Shown in pieces: positions 9,446 to 19,447 of a stretch of DNA of 64,000 bases. Source of the DNA: Histomonas meleagridis (taxonomy: Eukaryota > Parabasalia > Tritrichomonadida > Dientamoebidae); assembly GCA_020186115.1 (NCBI GenBank), contig WSYJ01000025.1, forward strand, positions 496,001 through 560,000, given 5' to 3'. The translations under genes and the position numbers were made by a program. The first letter of the stretch is position 1; the number at the start of each line of letters is the position of its first letter. A model generated the notes under the pieces. It saw only the letters and a list, made by a program, of their open reading frames with translations. It had not been told where the DNA came from and made no database searches.

Positions 9446-9835
9446 ATTTAAAGAATTTCCAAATATTATTTTAAAATATCGAATTATCAAAATAAATACA
9501 AAATATCAAATAAAACAAATAAATTAGAAACAATTAAAATTAATTTCAAATTATCAAAAGAAATCAGAAATTATTATAATAAAGAACAAATAAAACATAT
9601 AAATTCGAAATTATTAAAATAAATTTTGATATCAAATAACGCAAATAAGTTTTAAATTATTCAAATAAATCAGAAATTATTCAAATAAATTCCAAACAAT
9701 GCATATAAAACCATTTTTAGAAAAATATATGTTACAAAAGCGAAGTTAAAATCTGATTAAATAACTGAAAGTTAATCAAAAATTTTCTATTAATAATAAA
9801 AATTTTATTTATATACATTATATTATATAGGAACA
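9446..9835. repeat. Degenerate AAATAAAT/ATTATT low-complexity tract
   Basis: Imperfect reiterations of words such as AAATTATCAAAATAAAT and AAATAAATTCGAAATTATT fill this spacer, which probably grew by slippage from the ankyrin relic's flank. No gene or structured signal is recognised. Confidence 0.5.
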
Positions 9836-11968
9836 TTAATAACAGTCTGTTTCATCTATGTTAACTTTCAACTTATTTACTACGCTCTCCACAAAAGCGT
9901 CCGGGCTAAAAGCTGTTGACATTGGCGCAACGAACTTCGGCACATTCAGTTTCATTGCTTGCGTTATGTGCATTGGCCAACTTGTTCCCTGCAATCTTTG
10001 GTTCGACTGTACAGTGCTCAACAATTTCATTCTCATTCCCTTAATTTGGAACGAATACTTTTCGATCATTTCATACGTCAAAAGTCCGTGTTCGAAAGGA
10101 ATCAAAAAAGAAATGAACTCTTCGGAAAGAAGCGATTTGCTGATCAGCTCAAACCCGTTGTTAAAAAGAGAGAGCACAGAATTAGCCGTGGAATTCCGCC
10201 ATGAGGATGTGAGGACAATCTCTCTGATTCGAGAGAGAATTGTAATTACTAAATATGACACATCAAACGGTCGAAACTCAATGATGCCTTCGATGATGGA
10301 GCGCCTAAGGCATGAAAGAAAGGCACAGCGAGATGAGAATCCGAAGTCTTCCTTGAACGTAATAACTGGAACTTGGGAATATTCGAGAGGATATATCTCT
10401 TGACAATTGAGTATGGATGAGATGGTTGGATGATCACGATTTCGCGTTACTAAGATGTAGCAGATGCTTGATTGATTAGTAAGTTTCCCACATATGGCAG
10501 TTTGTGAATCGATGAAATCAAATTTGTTGATGGCATAATTTGAACTCGGGGACCCATCATCAGCAATAAGAAGGACAGTGGAAAATGACATTTGAGGAAT
10601 GGAATTAGGAATCATGGCTGAGATTTCGGAGTATCGAATTTTATCTTCGATTTTTTCTGTAATTTCTTTGGCGTTTTTTAACGGAGGACTTGGAATTGCC
10701 AATGCCTCCGCTTTCTCTTTTTTTGGGATAGGTTTAGGAATTTCTGGAATTCTGAGAATTTGGGGTACCTCCGTAACTTGGTCAGGCAGTTTTAACGGTC
10801 GTTCCTCTGAAATTACCACTTTTTGTATAATCTGTTCATTTCTTTCTTCTACTGGTGGCTGTTCGATGACCAATTGTTGGGTAAACACTGGTTTTTCAGG
10901 TGGAATGCTATCTATGTGAATTTGTTGACTTTCTTCTTGGACATTTAATGATTTAACAAATTTGATGCAGTTTTGTACGCAAGGATTTAATGAAATTTCT
11001 TCTGGAACAACTAAATTCGGAAGCACGCTTAGATCCGGACTCTTTTGAACATCAAAATTGCAATCACCATCTGTGAGAACGATGTTGAATGCATTACACC
11101 ATTGTTCAAATGAATGAGGGTCTGTTATTTGCATTGCTTCCCTAATAAAACTGATTGGGAACGTGTTTTTGTTGAATCCAATGCGTAAATTATTTATAGT
11201 TTCGACCCAAAGTCCGGAAGAATTGATTAACGCATAACAAACAAATTGGATCGGCAAACCAGAAAGCGACTTTAAAAATCCAACAATGTTACACTGTTTT
11301 ATCATTGCTTCCAATTTAATTACAACTTTCATAAGATGTGAATTTATAATATCAGATTTTAGTTTGGATAGTTTGTACATAAACTCTCTTCTTTCTAAGT
11401 ACGTCAACATATTTAAGGGTCTGAAAAAAAATTCATTTGGTGAGAAACTGTTGTTGATTTGAAAATACATATCATATTGTTCATCAAGACTTAAAAACGT
11501 TTGTGTGATTTGTTCCATGTTTTGGACAGGATCAAAATCAGAAATATCCATTTGGTAAAAACGAATTCCCGCCCAAATATAAAATAAGATATTTGTTTCA
11601 TATATACTGATAACATCAGAACCGAAAAGACTTTGTAGAATAATATCGTTTTTAATTGACCTTAGTTTATCATTAACATAGTGAAACATTTGAATTTCTG
11701 ATGTGTCCTTTCCAGTATTTAATTTTTGGCCAATTACATATGAAAATATGTGATCAAGAGTTTTTTGTAATACATTGATTGGGCGAATTTCTTCTGGTTT
11801 AAATTCTCGACTTGCTTCACTTCGATGAAATGTTTTTATTGCTAATTCTGGGCGAAAATTTCCTTGGAAGTCACACTCGAACGGTGATATTGCAGAAAAA
11901 TCGGATTCTAAGCGTTGGTTAATTTCTTCTTGAGGACACATTCCAAGGCATTTCCCAACCAACGACAT
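9836..11968 (-). CDS. SAC3/GANP family mRNA-export (TREX-2-like) protein
   Basis: Likely scaffold of a TREX-2-like complex at the nuclear pore that couples transcription to mRNA export. The N-terminus has the family motif GKCLGMCPQEEINQR (about residues 5-19), followed by FHRSEASREFKPEEIRP and the helical SAC3 core to about residue 330 (YVNDKLRSIKNDIILQSLFG). After a Pro/Glu-rich linker (350-450) comes a C-terminal region with an unassigned globular segment. At 710 aa it is shorter than metazoan GANP and close to lean protist forms. The ATG at 11966-11968 is the first in frame. On the minus strand GCGGTTATAAACGGCC, two AACCG-type elements in opposite senses, ends about five bases before the ATG. 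Confidence 0.88.
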   Translation of the reverse strand: MSLVGKCLGMCPQEEINQRLESDFSAISPFECDFQGNFRPELAIKTFHRSEASREFKPEEIRPINVLQKTLDHIFSYVIGQKLNTGKDTSEIQMFHYVNDKLRSIKNDIILQSLFGSDVISIYETNILFYIWAGIRFYQMDISDFDPVQNMEQITQTFLSLDEQYDMYFQINNSFSPNEFFFRPLNMLTYLERREFMYKLSKLKSDIINSHLMKVVIKLEAMIKQCNIVGFLKSLSGLPIQFVCYALINSSGLWVETINNLRIGFNKNTFPISFIREAMQITDPHSFEQWCNAFNIVLTDGDCNFDVQKSPDLSVLPNLVVPEEISLNPCVQNCIKFVKSLNVQEESQQIHIDSIPPEKPVFTQQLVIEQPPVEERNEQIIQKVVISEERPLKLPDQVTEVPQILRIPEIPKPIPKKEKAEALAIPSPPLKNAKEITEKIEDKIRYSEISAMIPNSIPQMSFSTVLLIADDGSPSSNYAINKFDFIDSQTAICGKLTNQSSICYILVTRNRDHPTISSILNCQEIYPLEYSQVPVITFKEDFGFSSRCAFLSCLRRSIIEGIIEFRPFDVSYLVITILSRIREIVLTSSWRNSTANSVLSLFNNGFELISKSLLSEEFISFLIPFEHGLLTYEMIEKYSFQIKGMRMKLLSTVQSNQRLQGTSWPMHITQAMKLNVPKFVAPMSTAFSPDAFVESVVNKLKVNIDETDCY

Positions 11969-12026
11969 TGAGGCCGTTTATAACCGCAATAAGGTTTTTA
12001 CGGTTATTATCTCAAAATATTTTCTG

Positions 12027-12245
12027 TCAGAAGGTCCGTTCCATTTTAACGGTCGTCAAGCGAAAATTCAATGGGAAACGGTTTATCGGGACGATAGAGG
12101 TATCGTTATGCATAACAAAAAGTCGGGGAATTGAATCAAAATGTGGCTGTTTAACTCCTTTTGATACTGCATCTAAACGAATTATTCCCAACTTAAGATT
12201 TGATGGGACCTCAAAACGCTCTCGCTTGTGCCCTTCTAATATTTC
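12027..12245 (-). other. Orphan exon-like open frame with no ATG
   Basis: A 72-codon frame ends at TGA 12027-12029. It has a strikingly protein-like composition (EVPSNLKLGIIRLDAVSKG, FPLNFRLTTVKMERTF) and GC-richer codons than its flanks. It has no ATG. Immediately upstream of it stands TTTCCTATAG, a possible 3' splice site, with TAG also being the in-frame stop. It may be the last exon of a spliced gene or a relic. On the plus strand it contains AACGGTCGTC and AAACGGTTTATC, so it may instead be promoter DNA. No family was recognised. Confidence 0.3.
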
Positions 12246-12519
12246 CTATAGGATTGCATTTAATTTAGCGGGAAAATTTCTGCACTAAGCTATAATCGTC
12301 ATATTGATTGATTTAATGAATTGAAGAGGTCTCGTTCACTTCCTGTTAATTATTATATATTGACTTTTTTATGAATAGTTATTTTATGCACATTTAATAG
12401 AACATGTTTATTAAGCTTAATATGAGATTTCTACAAAATTTAATTTTTGAAAATTATTATCAAATTTCTTATACATGAATTTTTTTCTAACAGGAATATC
12501 CAGTTAATAGATCAAGTAA
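12246..12519. other. AT-rich spacer
   Basis: Nothing recognisable beyond AT-rich sequence between the orphan frame and the BspA-like relic. Confidence 0.3.
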
Positions 12520-13297
12520 AAAGAAACGAGTATTAACAAATATTGAAATTCCATCTTCTGTTGCTTATATTGGACAAAATGCATTTAGATATTGTTCTAA
12601 TTTAAGTTGTATTATGGTGACTAAAATCCATTATATGGATCATATGTTTTTGATGGTGTTCCCCCAAAGTATGTCATGACATTATATTCGTATACTGGTG
12701 AAACATTTGTAACATTGAAAGTATTAAAAGGAGCGACAGTTGAAGGATGTCCTTCATTGATAACGCAATCTTTTACTCAGTCGAATGCATATTCACATTC
12801 AAATACATTTACTCAGTCGAATACATTTAATCCATCATTACAATTTGATTTGACATTCCATTGCATTAATTAATTCATTATCACTTACAAATTCAGTCAC
12901 TGATTCACTTTTCATATCAAATTCAAAAATACATTCTGTGTTTAGTATAAAAACAAGACGTGGTGAACTATATACACGAATAATATATTTAGATACACAA
13001 ATATCTTATTATGACTCAGTTATCACTGATTATTATTCTAATTCCACTTTTTCTAGTGTTAGCTTCCGAATAAGTAAAATCGCGCAATCATTGTTTACAT
13101 CAAATGATGATAACACATTCGAAACAAGTGAAACTGAAAACAATGATAACACCGTCGCAATAGCTGTTGGAATATGTGTTTCTGTCGTTGTGATATTAAT
13201 TGCCGTTTTAATAGTATTATTGGTAATTCGCAAAAGAAATAACAAACAAGTCAGCAGTGAAGGAAATGATGTTGAAGAAAAGGATATCGAATTATGA
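12520..13297 (+). pseudogene. BspA-like leucine-rich-repeat surface protein relic
   Basis: The segment starts with a BspA/TpLRR unit (LTNIEIPSSVAYIGQNAF, about 12533-12590), then TLYSYTGETFVTLKVL, a Ser/Thr/Gln-rich spacer with repeated FTQSN, and finally an ectodomain tail, a membrane helix (VAIAVGICVSVVVILIAVLI) and a short acidic cytosolic tail (13290). That is the typical end of trichomonad BspA-like type I surface proteins. The frame is broken at least at about 12640-12680 and near 12850, the N-terminal repeats are missing and there is no start codon, so it is a 5'-truncated pseudogene. Confidence 0.75.
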
Positions 13298-13782
13298 AAA
13301 ATAAGCAAAACTAATAATAAACATTTGTTTTCATTTCACTATTTTTTTCTTAAATATCATTCTAAGTATAAGCAATGTGATGAATGTAAATAATGCACTG
13401 AAACATGTGATGGAAATTTAGAGAAAATTCATTTGTATATATAAACTGATTCTTTTTTGTATTAACATTAAGATTGGTATCATTTCAGTTTCAGAAATTC
13501 GTACGGATTCTTCGATAATTATTATAGTAATGTTTCGATGTTAACATCTGTACATCAATGATTTTTGATTGGAGCACAAAGAATTTTTTGATTGTAGAAT
13601 TCCTTTGTATTAAAAAAAATTAAAGATATTATATAATTAAGCTCTTTTCTCATCCTTATCGAATTAACAGATTCACTTGTTCTTATATATAAGAAAACTA
13701 TTCCAATTCGCAGGGATCGTATTACAAAAATGCTCCAACATTTCATTTTTTAAAGTGACTTTCGTCTAATAACAACATCTGA
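13298..13782. other. AT-rich spacer
   Basis: No frame with family resemblance was seen. The sequence TAATAAACATTTG after 13312 may be the 3' end of the BspA-like relic. Confidence 0.3.
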
Positions 13783-14183
13783 ATTTCAAATGTTCGGAAG
13801 ATTAAGGAATGTTGTTATTATGATTTTAAATATCATCGACTTCCAGATGGAACATTTTTCCATTGATAAGAGAACATATTGATTGTCCTGAGTACTTTTT
13901 CACCCAACTCTGTCAGTTAATATAAATTTGATGAAATTAATAAACATCTTTTTGTTATCATTATGAGTTGGATGATAATGTGAGGAATAGTTTGTTAAAT
14001 AACATAATTCTTTCAGGTGGTAACACATTGTTAAAAGGTTTTAGTTTCCACCAATTTTTAGAAAAGGAAATAACAAAAAATTTTTTGTTGTCATTAGCAA
14101 ACCAAAAAGAGACTGTATCATCAGGAGGTTCTCTCTTCGCATGTTTGAATTCATTCCATAACGAATTTGTTAAAAAGAAGTAG
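13783..14183 (+). pseudogene. Actin-related protein, C-terminal fragment
   Basis: The pieces align in order with the actin fold. KIKECCYYDFKYHRLPDGT (about 13797-13850) corresponds to the actin segment before and including the LPDG motif. A shifted frame gives REHIDCPEYFFTQL (the PE-LF region). From 13959, YELDDNVRNSLLNNIILSGG then LLKGF matches the D-DIR-LY-NIVLSGG motif and the rest of subdomain 1/3. At least one frameshift and in-frame stops lie near 13850-13945, and the N-terminal two thirds are absent. The sequence is far from conventional actin and fits an actin-related protein relic. Confidence 0.75.
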
Positions 14184-14754
14184 ATTAAGAATGTGGTATA
14201 GAAACCTTTAATTACAGATGGAAATGTCTACCATAAATCAAAACTTTTCATTTAAATGTGTGATTTTTTATTACAAGATATGTAGATTTATTTAAGTCAT
14301 AAACTGATTCATTAATCATGATATTAAATTCATTAAAAGAAGATTATATTCAATTGAATTGAAGATAGTTATAATTATAATTATTTTATAGCAATCGAAA
14401 GTTGTTTTATATGTGATGAGAACATGAAATTTAATTAAAGTTAATCGGAATTCTTTCTCATCAATGAAATGTAATAAAATGAAAATAAATATAATATTTA
14501 TTTTTATTATGATAAAACGTTTGAAACTAAAATAGATATAAGTTGCACTATAGCCATTGGTCATTATTTTCTTTCTGTTTTGTTCTTTATCATGTGATGT
14601 TGTCAAATTTAATTTTCCTTCGTCATAAACAAAATATCTTTTTAAATGGTTTACTTGACAAGTCACATAAACTATACAAAAAATCAAAAAGTGAAATCAA
14701 TAAGCTTATAGAATTATTTCAATATATTATTTTGGTTGCAAAAATGTAAAATGT
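14184..14754. other. AT-rich spacer between the actin relic and uL13
   Basis: Open frames here are AT-rich chance frames without domains. No RNA gene or repeat was recognised. Confidence 0.3.
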
Positions 14755-15351
14755 TTACTCTACGTATGTTTCGAGGAATTTAACAGCTGCAGCACCTAAT
14801 TGTTTGTTAGCAGCAGCAATAGCGCGTGCCTTCTTTTCTTTTTCTGCTTTCTTTGCTTCATGTAATTCAGCTGCCTTTGCTATTCTCTTTTCTTCAAGTG
14901 CTTTAACAACATGACCATATTTCCATCCGAATGTCGTTGAAATCTTTCCGAGTGTTGTAACTGGACGATCAGTACGAATTGCAACAACACGAAGAGCAGT
15001 TGGAACAACAAGTTTCTTGACACCTTCGTACTTCTCTGGGATGCCTTCGTAAACCTTAAGTCTGGCGAAAGCAGCAGCACCGCGAGCTGTTTTATAATTG
15101 ACCATTCCGCGAACTGTACGAGCGAATACTTCAGCTGGAGCGCGTTCATGGAAAGGACCATGGCGTGGGTTTGAGTTAGTTGTCTTTCTTAAGAAACGAC
15201 GATATTTGTGATAATTAAAACGATGATCACCAGTTGTGACAATGCTTTCAGCACGAACAACAACTATTTTTCTTCCGTTGAGTAATTGTTTAGCAATAAC
15301 ACCAGCTAAACGACCAGATACGTGTCCTTTACCATCAATAACTATAGACAT
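14755..15351 (-). CDS. RPL13A: Ribosomal protein uL13 (L13a)
   Basis: A large-subunit ribosomal protein of 198 aa. It begins MSIVIDGKGHVSGRLAG, followed by VVRAESIVTTGDHRFNYHKYRRFL and RHGPFHERAPAEVFARTVRG, the conserved uL13 core, and ends in a Lys/Ala-rich helix typical of eukaryotic L13a. The frame is open six codons further upstream, but the ATG at 15351 gives the canonical start. It shares a roughly 90-base divergent promoter region with the coiled-coil gene that starts at 15442. The minus-strand upstream sequence includes AACCGTTTAAAAAGC, so an ACCGTT element lies about 30 bases before the ATG. Confidence 0.96.
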   Translation of the reverse strand: MSIVIDGKGHVSGRLAGVIAKQLLNGRKIVVVRAESIVTTGDHRFNYHKYRRFLRKTTNSNPRHGPFHERAPAEVFARTVRGMVNYKTARGAAAFARLKVYEGIPEKYEGVKKLVVPTALRVVAIRTDRPVTTLGKISTTFGWKYGHVVKALEEKRIAKAAELHEAKKAEKEKKARAIAAANKQLGAAAVKFLETYVE

Positions 15352-15441
15352 CGCAAAAAGGCCGACCAAAACCGCTTTTTAAACGGTTATCGGAAAGAGA
15401 CGTTTAATAAAGAAACCGTTTCAAAATACGTTAAATAGAAA
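15352..15441. promoter_or_regulatory. Divergent promoter with two ACCGTT-type elements
   Basis: The 90 bases between the two ATGs contain AAACGGTTAT (15381-15390) and AACCGTTTC (15414-15422) in opposite orientations, one facing each gene, plus GACGTTTAATAA between them. The symmetric arrangement supports this AACGGT core being a functional upstream element for both uL13 and the coiled-coil gene. Confidence 0.5.
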
Positions 15442-17259
15442 ATGCAACAAACAACAGATGAAATCGAAACTTCTACAATGAATACAATATTTGATATGTT
15501 TGGAAAAAGCATGTCGCAAATGCTTCAAACTAATATTAATCAGCAGACAACTATTAAAGGACTTCAATCACAAATTCGAGATTTACAAGCACAAATAACA
15601 ACAATTTCAAAAACAGTTGAAAGCCTTGAAAGCAAGATAATTGACAAAGTAGAAAATATGCTTCCAAGTAGTCTTGATGGTGTTTCATTAGAAGAAGCAT
15701 TTGATAACCTTCAAAACTTATCAAAAGAATCTCTTGAAAAAGCGAAATCGCATGATGAAGCAATCACCAATCTCTCCAACGAGCTAAAAACCAAAGTCGA
15801 TTTTGAAACCTTTGATCAACGTTGTTTTTATAATTCCAAAAGTAATGATGATTATTCCGAAATATCATCTACTATTCAAAGTCTTCAAAAAGAACTCCAA
15901 CGTCAACGTACTGAGAATGACAAAATGATGGAACGAACCACTAAGCTTGTTGAGATGGAAATCCAAAAATTTCATAACGAAGAACAAATGCTTAAAGACA
16001 ATAACCAATACGTAACTATTTCCGAACTTAACGAAATTTTGAGTAATGCCAAAAAATCCAATCAACCACTTCTAAGTGATGACATTGATCTTTACGATGA
16101 AGATAATCCTGAAATTTCACTTGCTCGACTTCGGCAAAGCAGTGCAAAACTAGACAAAGAATATCAAGAAAAGCGCAACAAAATCAACAATAACATGAAC
16201 AAACTGATGAATATGTTTGGTGAAAGTGATCAATATGAAGAAGAAGAAGAACAAAATGAAAATGAAAGTTCAGTCTTCGAATATAATACTAATAATGATA
16301 AACAAGAAGAAATAGAAAAGGAAATTCGTGATGTTGGTATCGATACTAATGGACACATTGAAGAAAGTAATGTTTATAAATCGAAGTTACATATTGAAAG
16401 TCATCGACGAAACATAAAAACGATTTGCAAATTAGATAAAAATAAAGCAGAAGAAGAAAATCGAGAAGAAATGTCATCACGGAAAAGGTTACGAAAGAAA
16501 ACAGCGCTTAGTGAACAAGAGCGAATGAATTTAATGAGTACGAATAGTCAAAATTTACGTAATTCGAATGTTGACGAAGTTAAATTAACATATCGCATAT
16601 CGAATATAATAATGAATCGAGTTGAATCAATGATTACTGATTTGTTATCGACAATTAATTCGAACAATGTCAAAATCGACAATTCTGATATTAAAACAAT
16701 TATTAAAGAACTTTCACATATCTCTGAATTAAAAGAACAAATAACAAAACTGAAATCATTAGTTAACTTGAAAATGGATAAATCTGATGCCGAAAATGAA
16801 TTAAATATTCGAATTACACGAGAAGAATTTTATAATATGTTAATGACATTATTCCCTTCGAATCCTTTGTTACAAAAAACTTGTAGTAACATCAAAAATA
16901 AATTACCACCTCTTAAAGGTAATGAGAAAAATTTAAATAAATCATTGCAAAAACAAAACGATTTACATGAAAATGGGCAATATACTATTCATCAAAGAAA
17001 TGTTAAAGGTTCAACACAACCTGCCCAATTAGTGCCGGCAAGAAACTCGAGATTACTCGCGTTGAACCAAAAATTCCTTAAAGGCGCTGACGGAAAATAT
17101 TATTTGAGAGATATCGGAAACGAAATAGAAAATATTAACGAAAATGTTAACGAGGAGAATGCAGCAATGGAACAAGTAATAGATTACCAGCCGTTTTTGC
17201 CTAAAAATGATGTGATAAATCATAACAGAGCAAAAACACCAATTCAATCTGTGGATTGA
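15442..17259 (+). CDS. Coiled-coil protein of unknown function
   Basis: 605 aa, no known catalytic domain. Residues 10-190 form long heptad-rich coiled coils (for example IKGLQSQIRDLQAQITTISK). A highly acidic stretch, YEEEEEQNENESS, lies near 268. A basic RKRLRKK block follows at about 352, then two shorter coiled coils (380-480). A Tyr/Leu-rich tail (KFLKGADGKYYLRDIG) resembles tails of cytoskeletal or basal-body proteins, but this is a weak impression. The ATG is the first in frame and lies 20 bases after AACCGTTTC. It is a structural or scaffold protein by composition; the partner is unknown. Confidence 0.8.
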   Translation: MQQTTDEIETSTMNTIFDMFGKSMSQMLQTNINQQTTIKGLQSQIRDLQAQITTISKTVESLESKIIDKVENMLPSSLDGVSLEEAFDNLQNLSKESLEKAKSHDEAITNLSNELKTKVDFETFDQRCFYNSKSNDDYSEISSTIQSLQKELQRQRTENDKMMERTTKLVEMEIQKFHNEEQMLKDNNQYVTISELNEILSNAKKSNQPLLSDDIDLYDEDNPEISLARLRQSSAKLDKEYQEKRNKINNNMNKLMNMFGESDQYEEEEEQNENESSVFEYNTNNDKQEEIEKEIRDVGIDTNGHIEESNVYKSKLHIESHRRNIKTICKLDKNKAEEENREEMSSRKRLRKKTALSEQERMNLMSTNSQNLRNSNVDEVKLTYRISNIIMNRVESMITDLLSTINSNNVKIDNSDIKTIIKELSHISELKEQITKLKSLVNLKMDKSDAENELNIRITREEFYNMLMTLFPSNPLLQKTCSNIKNKLPPLKGNEKNLNKSLQKQNDLHENGQYTIHQRNVKGSTQPAQLVPARNSRLLALNQKFLKGADGKYYLRDIGNEIENINENVNEENAAMEQVIDYQPFLPKNDVINHNRAKTPIQSVD

Positions 17260-17968
17260 AAAAAAATTTTTATAAATTGTTTGGTTTTGAGTAATTTTTT
17301 TTAAAGATATTTTTGTTTTTATAGGTTACATACAAATTATTTATTATTTTATTGTCAATTAAATTTCATCATTATAATAGATAAATAATAAATTTTATGT
17401 TGTTTAATCATTTGATTTGAATTCGAATTTATTTGGAATTATTGATTTTCCTTCTTGAACAAAAAGAAGTGAAAAGAACCGTAAATCATAACACTAGTCA
17501 AATTTACCAACCACATCTTTAACACTATTAGCCAAATTCTTCAATAATTTCCTATTCTTCTGTAATCTTCTCGATTCATTTTTCTATTATTCTTTTGCTT
17601 GCATTTTCGATATGATGGTGTTTGCGGTTCTTTGATTTGTCATTAATTTAATTCCTGTGATTTATCTTTATTCATCCATTATTTATGTATGTTTCAGAAA
17701 ACCTTTTGTCATCATACATATCTTTTTCTTTTATTTTGACAACATCATAAGCATTATAATAACTTAGATCATCAATAATCGATCTCGTATTATTTATTAT
17801 GAATAAATCACATATTGTTTGTGATTTGAATTTGTTCTTTTGATTTATAATATTAATATTTTGTCTGATAAAAATTGTTTAAAGATTTACATCTTATACA
17901 CTACGATTCAATAAAAATTATAGTTTTTACTATCGATAGATTGACACTGTGTCACAAACCACTTAATA
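17260..17968 (-). other. Spacer with a decayed coding fragment
   Basis: On the minus strand about 17800-17690 reads RSIIDDLSYYNAYDVVKIK then DMYDDKRFSETYINNG before a TGA, and 17640-17560 reads IKEPQTPSYRKCKQKNNRKM in another frame. This looks like the broken C-terminal part of a polar protein, perhaps of surface-protein cytosolic-tail type. No intact gene is present. Confidence 0.3.
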
Positions 17969-19284
17969 TAGGGTGTTCAAAAAGTCATGACCCCCCCTCC
18001 TATCTCAATGAATAAACAATTTTAGATATTCTTGTTTATTTATGTGATATAGTATTCTCCATTGTTTTCTATTATCCACTTCAATCTTTTGATCCATTCC
18101 AAGAACACGCTTTGAAGCTCTTCAAAATTGACGTGTTCCCATGCCGTTAAAATTTGAGTTTTTAATTGATGTTTCGATTTTATCTCTTTATCTTCCAAAT
18201 ATTTTTTTTAAATAACCAAATAACCAAAAGTCGCATGGGCTGATGTCAGGAGAATAAGGTGGGTGCGGAATGGATTTAAGCTTTATTTGATTTAATTTTT
18301 GTTGAACTAAATTTCCTTTGTGAACTTTACAATTGTCCATATGAATCATCATTTGATCTAAGTCCAATTGATCCTCATCCTCATTTGTATTTTTAATTAT
18401 TTCTTCAATAATATTATCGATGAAATAGCGTTGATTATATTTTTTGCCTTTTGGTAGAAAATCAATGCATAATAGGGAATTTCCATTGAAGAACATTGTC
18501 AGCATGATTTTTTTCACTGTCAATTTTCTTTTGGGTACGGGTTGGCACTTCATCTCGTGATGCTGCATACATATAAGAACTTTGATAATTAAAAATAGAA
18601 ACCATGACTCATCCCCAGTCATTATATTAATGAAATTTTTCTTTTCCGCTTTTTCTAATATTTTTAAAATTGATTTTGACATATCGACTCTTTCCAATTT
18701 TTGTTCTTCCGTCAAATCATGGGGGACCCATTTCCTAGTGAAGCGCCTCAACCCCATGTCCTCATAAAGAACTTTTAATACAGTATTTGGAGTCACTGAT
18801 AATTGCTTTGCAATTAAGCGGGCTGAAATAAATGGTTGCTTTTGAAGAATTTTTTGAAATTGGATGAACAAGATCAGATGGGGGGTCTCCCCTGTACGTT
18901 CCTCATCAAGGCATGACAAGTCACCATTTTTGAATTTTCTATACTCCTTTTTGACTGTACTTATATGAACTGTATTATTTCCCAAGACAGTGAACATTTC
19001 TCTGTATATGGCTTTGTATCTTTTTTTTTTTTTTTAGAGAAGAGAAATTTAATAATGAATCTTTGTTCGACGGCATCCATGAAAAAAAGTGACGGTTCTT
19101 CTCAAATTTTTTGCGTCACCAAAATTTAAATTAAATTTTTCTCGATATGCAATTAATCAAAAATCACATATTTCACATATATAAGATCTTCATTAACTAT
19201 ATTTTAATATTATATGAATATTTTATTTATAAACTAATCACAGCCCATAATAGGAGGGGGGGTCAGGACTTTTTGAACACCCTA
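17969..19284 (-). mobile_element. Mariner element copy 1
   Basis: A 1.3-kb element with near-perfect terminal inverted repeats of about 35 bp. The left TIR runs 17969-18003 and the right TIR 19250-19284. They start TAGGGTGTTCAAAAAGTC and run into a C7/G7 tract (TGACCCCCCCTCCTAT), with one mismatch. TA dinucleotides flank both ends, as for Tc1/mariner insertions. The size and DD34D transposase match the mariner lineage abundant in trichomonads. The high TIR identity indicates a fairly recent copy despite the frameshifts in its gene. Confidence 0.92.
18040..19080 (-). pseudogene. Mariner transposase (DD34D), frameshifted at two homopolymers
   Basis: Cut-and-paste transposase. The N-terminus begins at the ATG at 19080 (MDAVEQRFIIKFLFS). 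A 15-T run (19021-19035) then shifts the frame; the main frame is 18997-18188 and an 8-T run (18202-18209) shifts it again before the C-terminal end at 18040 (FLEWIKRLKWIIENNGEYY). Catalytic residues are visible in TGDESWF, HMDNCKVHKG and SPDISPCDF; 34 residues separate the second and third Asp. The helix-turn-helix region is in ISARLIAKQLSVTPNTVLK. All the pieces are there, so the breaks are two one-base-class length changes in mononucleotide runs. They could be decay or sequencing artefact. Confidence 0.88.
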
Positions 19285-19447
19285 TATATATGTATGTATT
19301 TAATTTTGCACATAATTTAAATTATATTTCACTTCATAATCAAAAGATTAGAGTTAGCCAAATAGTGATTAAATAATATGGATTTTCCTTACATAAATTG
19401 AAAAACATTATAAGAAAAAGAACAAATGTGTTGTTTATATAGAAACA

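Noticed and set aside
9858-10403. 181-codon plus-strand frame inside the SAC3 gene
   Set aside because: Antisense shadow of the SAC3 C-terminal coding sequence, without its own domain or start context.
11968-12288. 106-codon plus-strand frame over the SAC3 upstream region
   Set aside because: It has no ATG at its start and no family resemblance, and it is the mirror of the better minus-strand frame.
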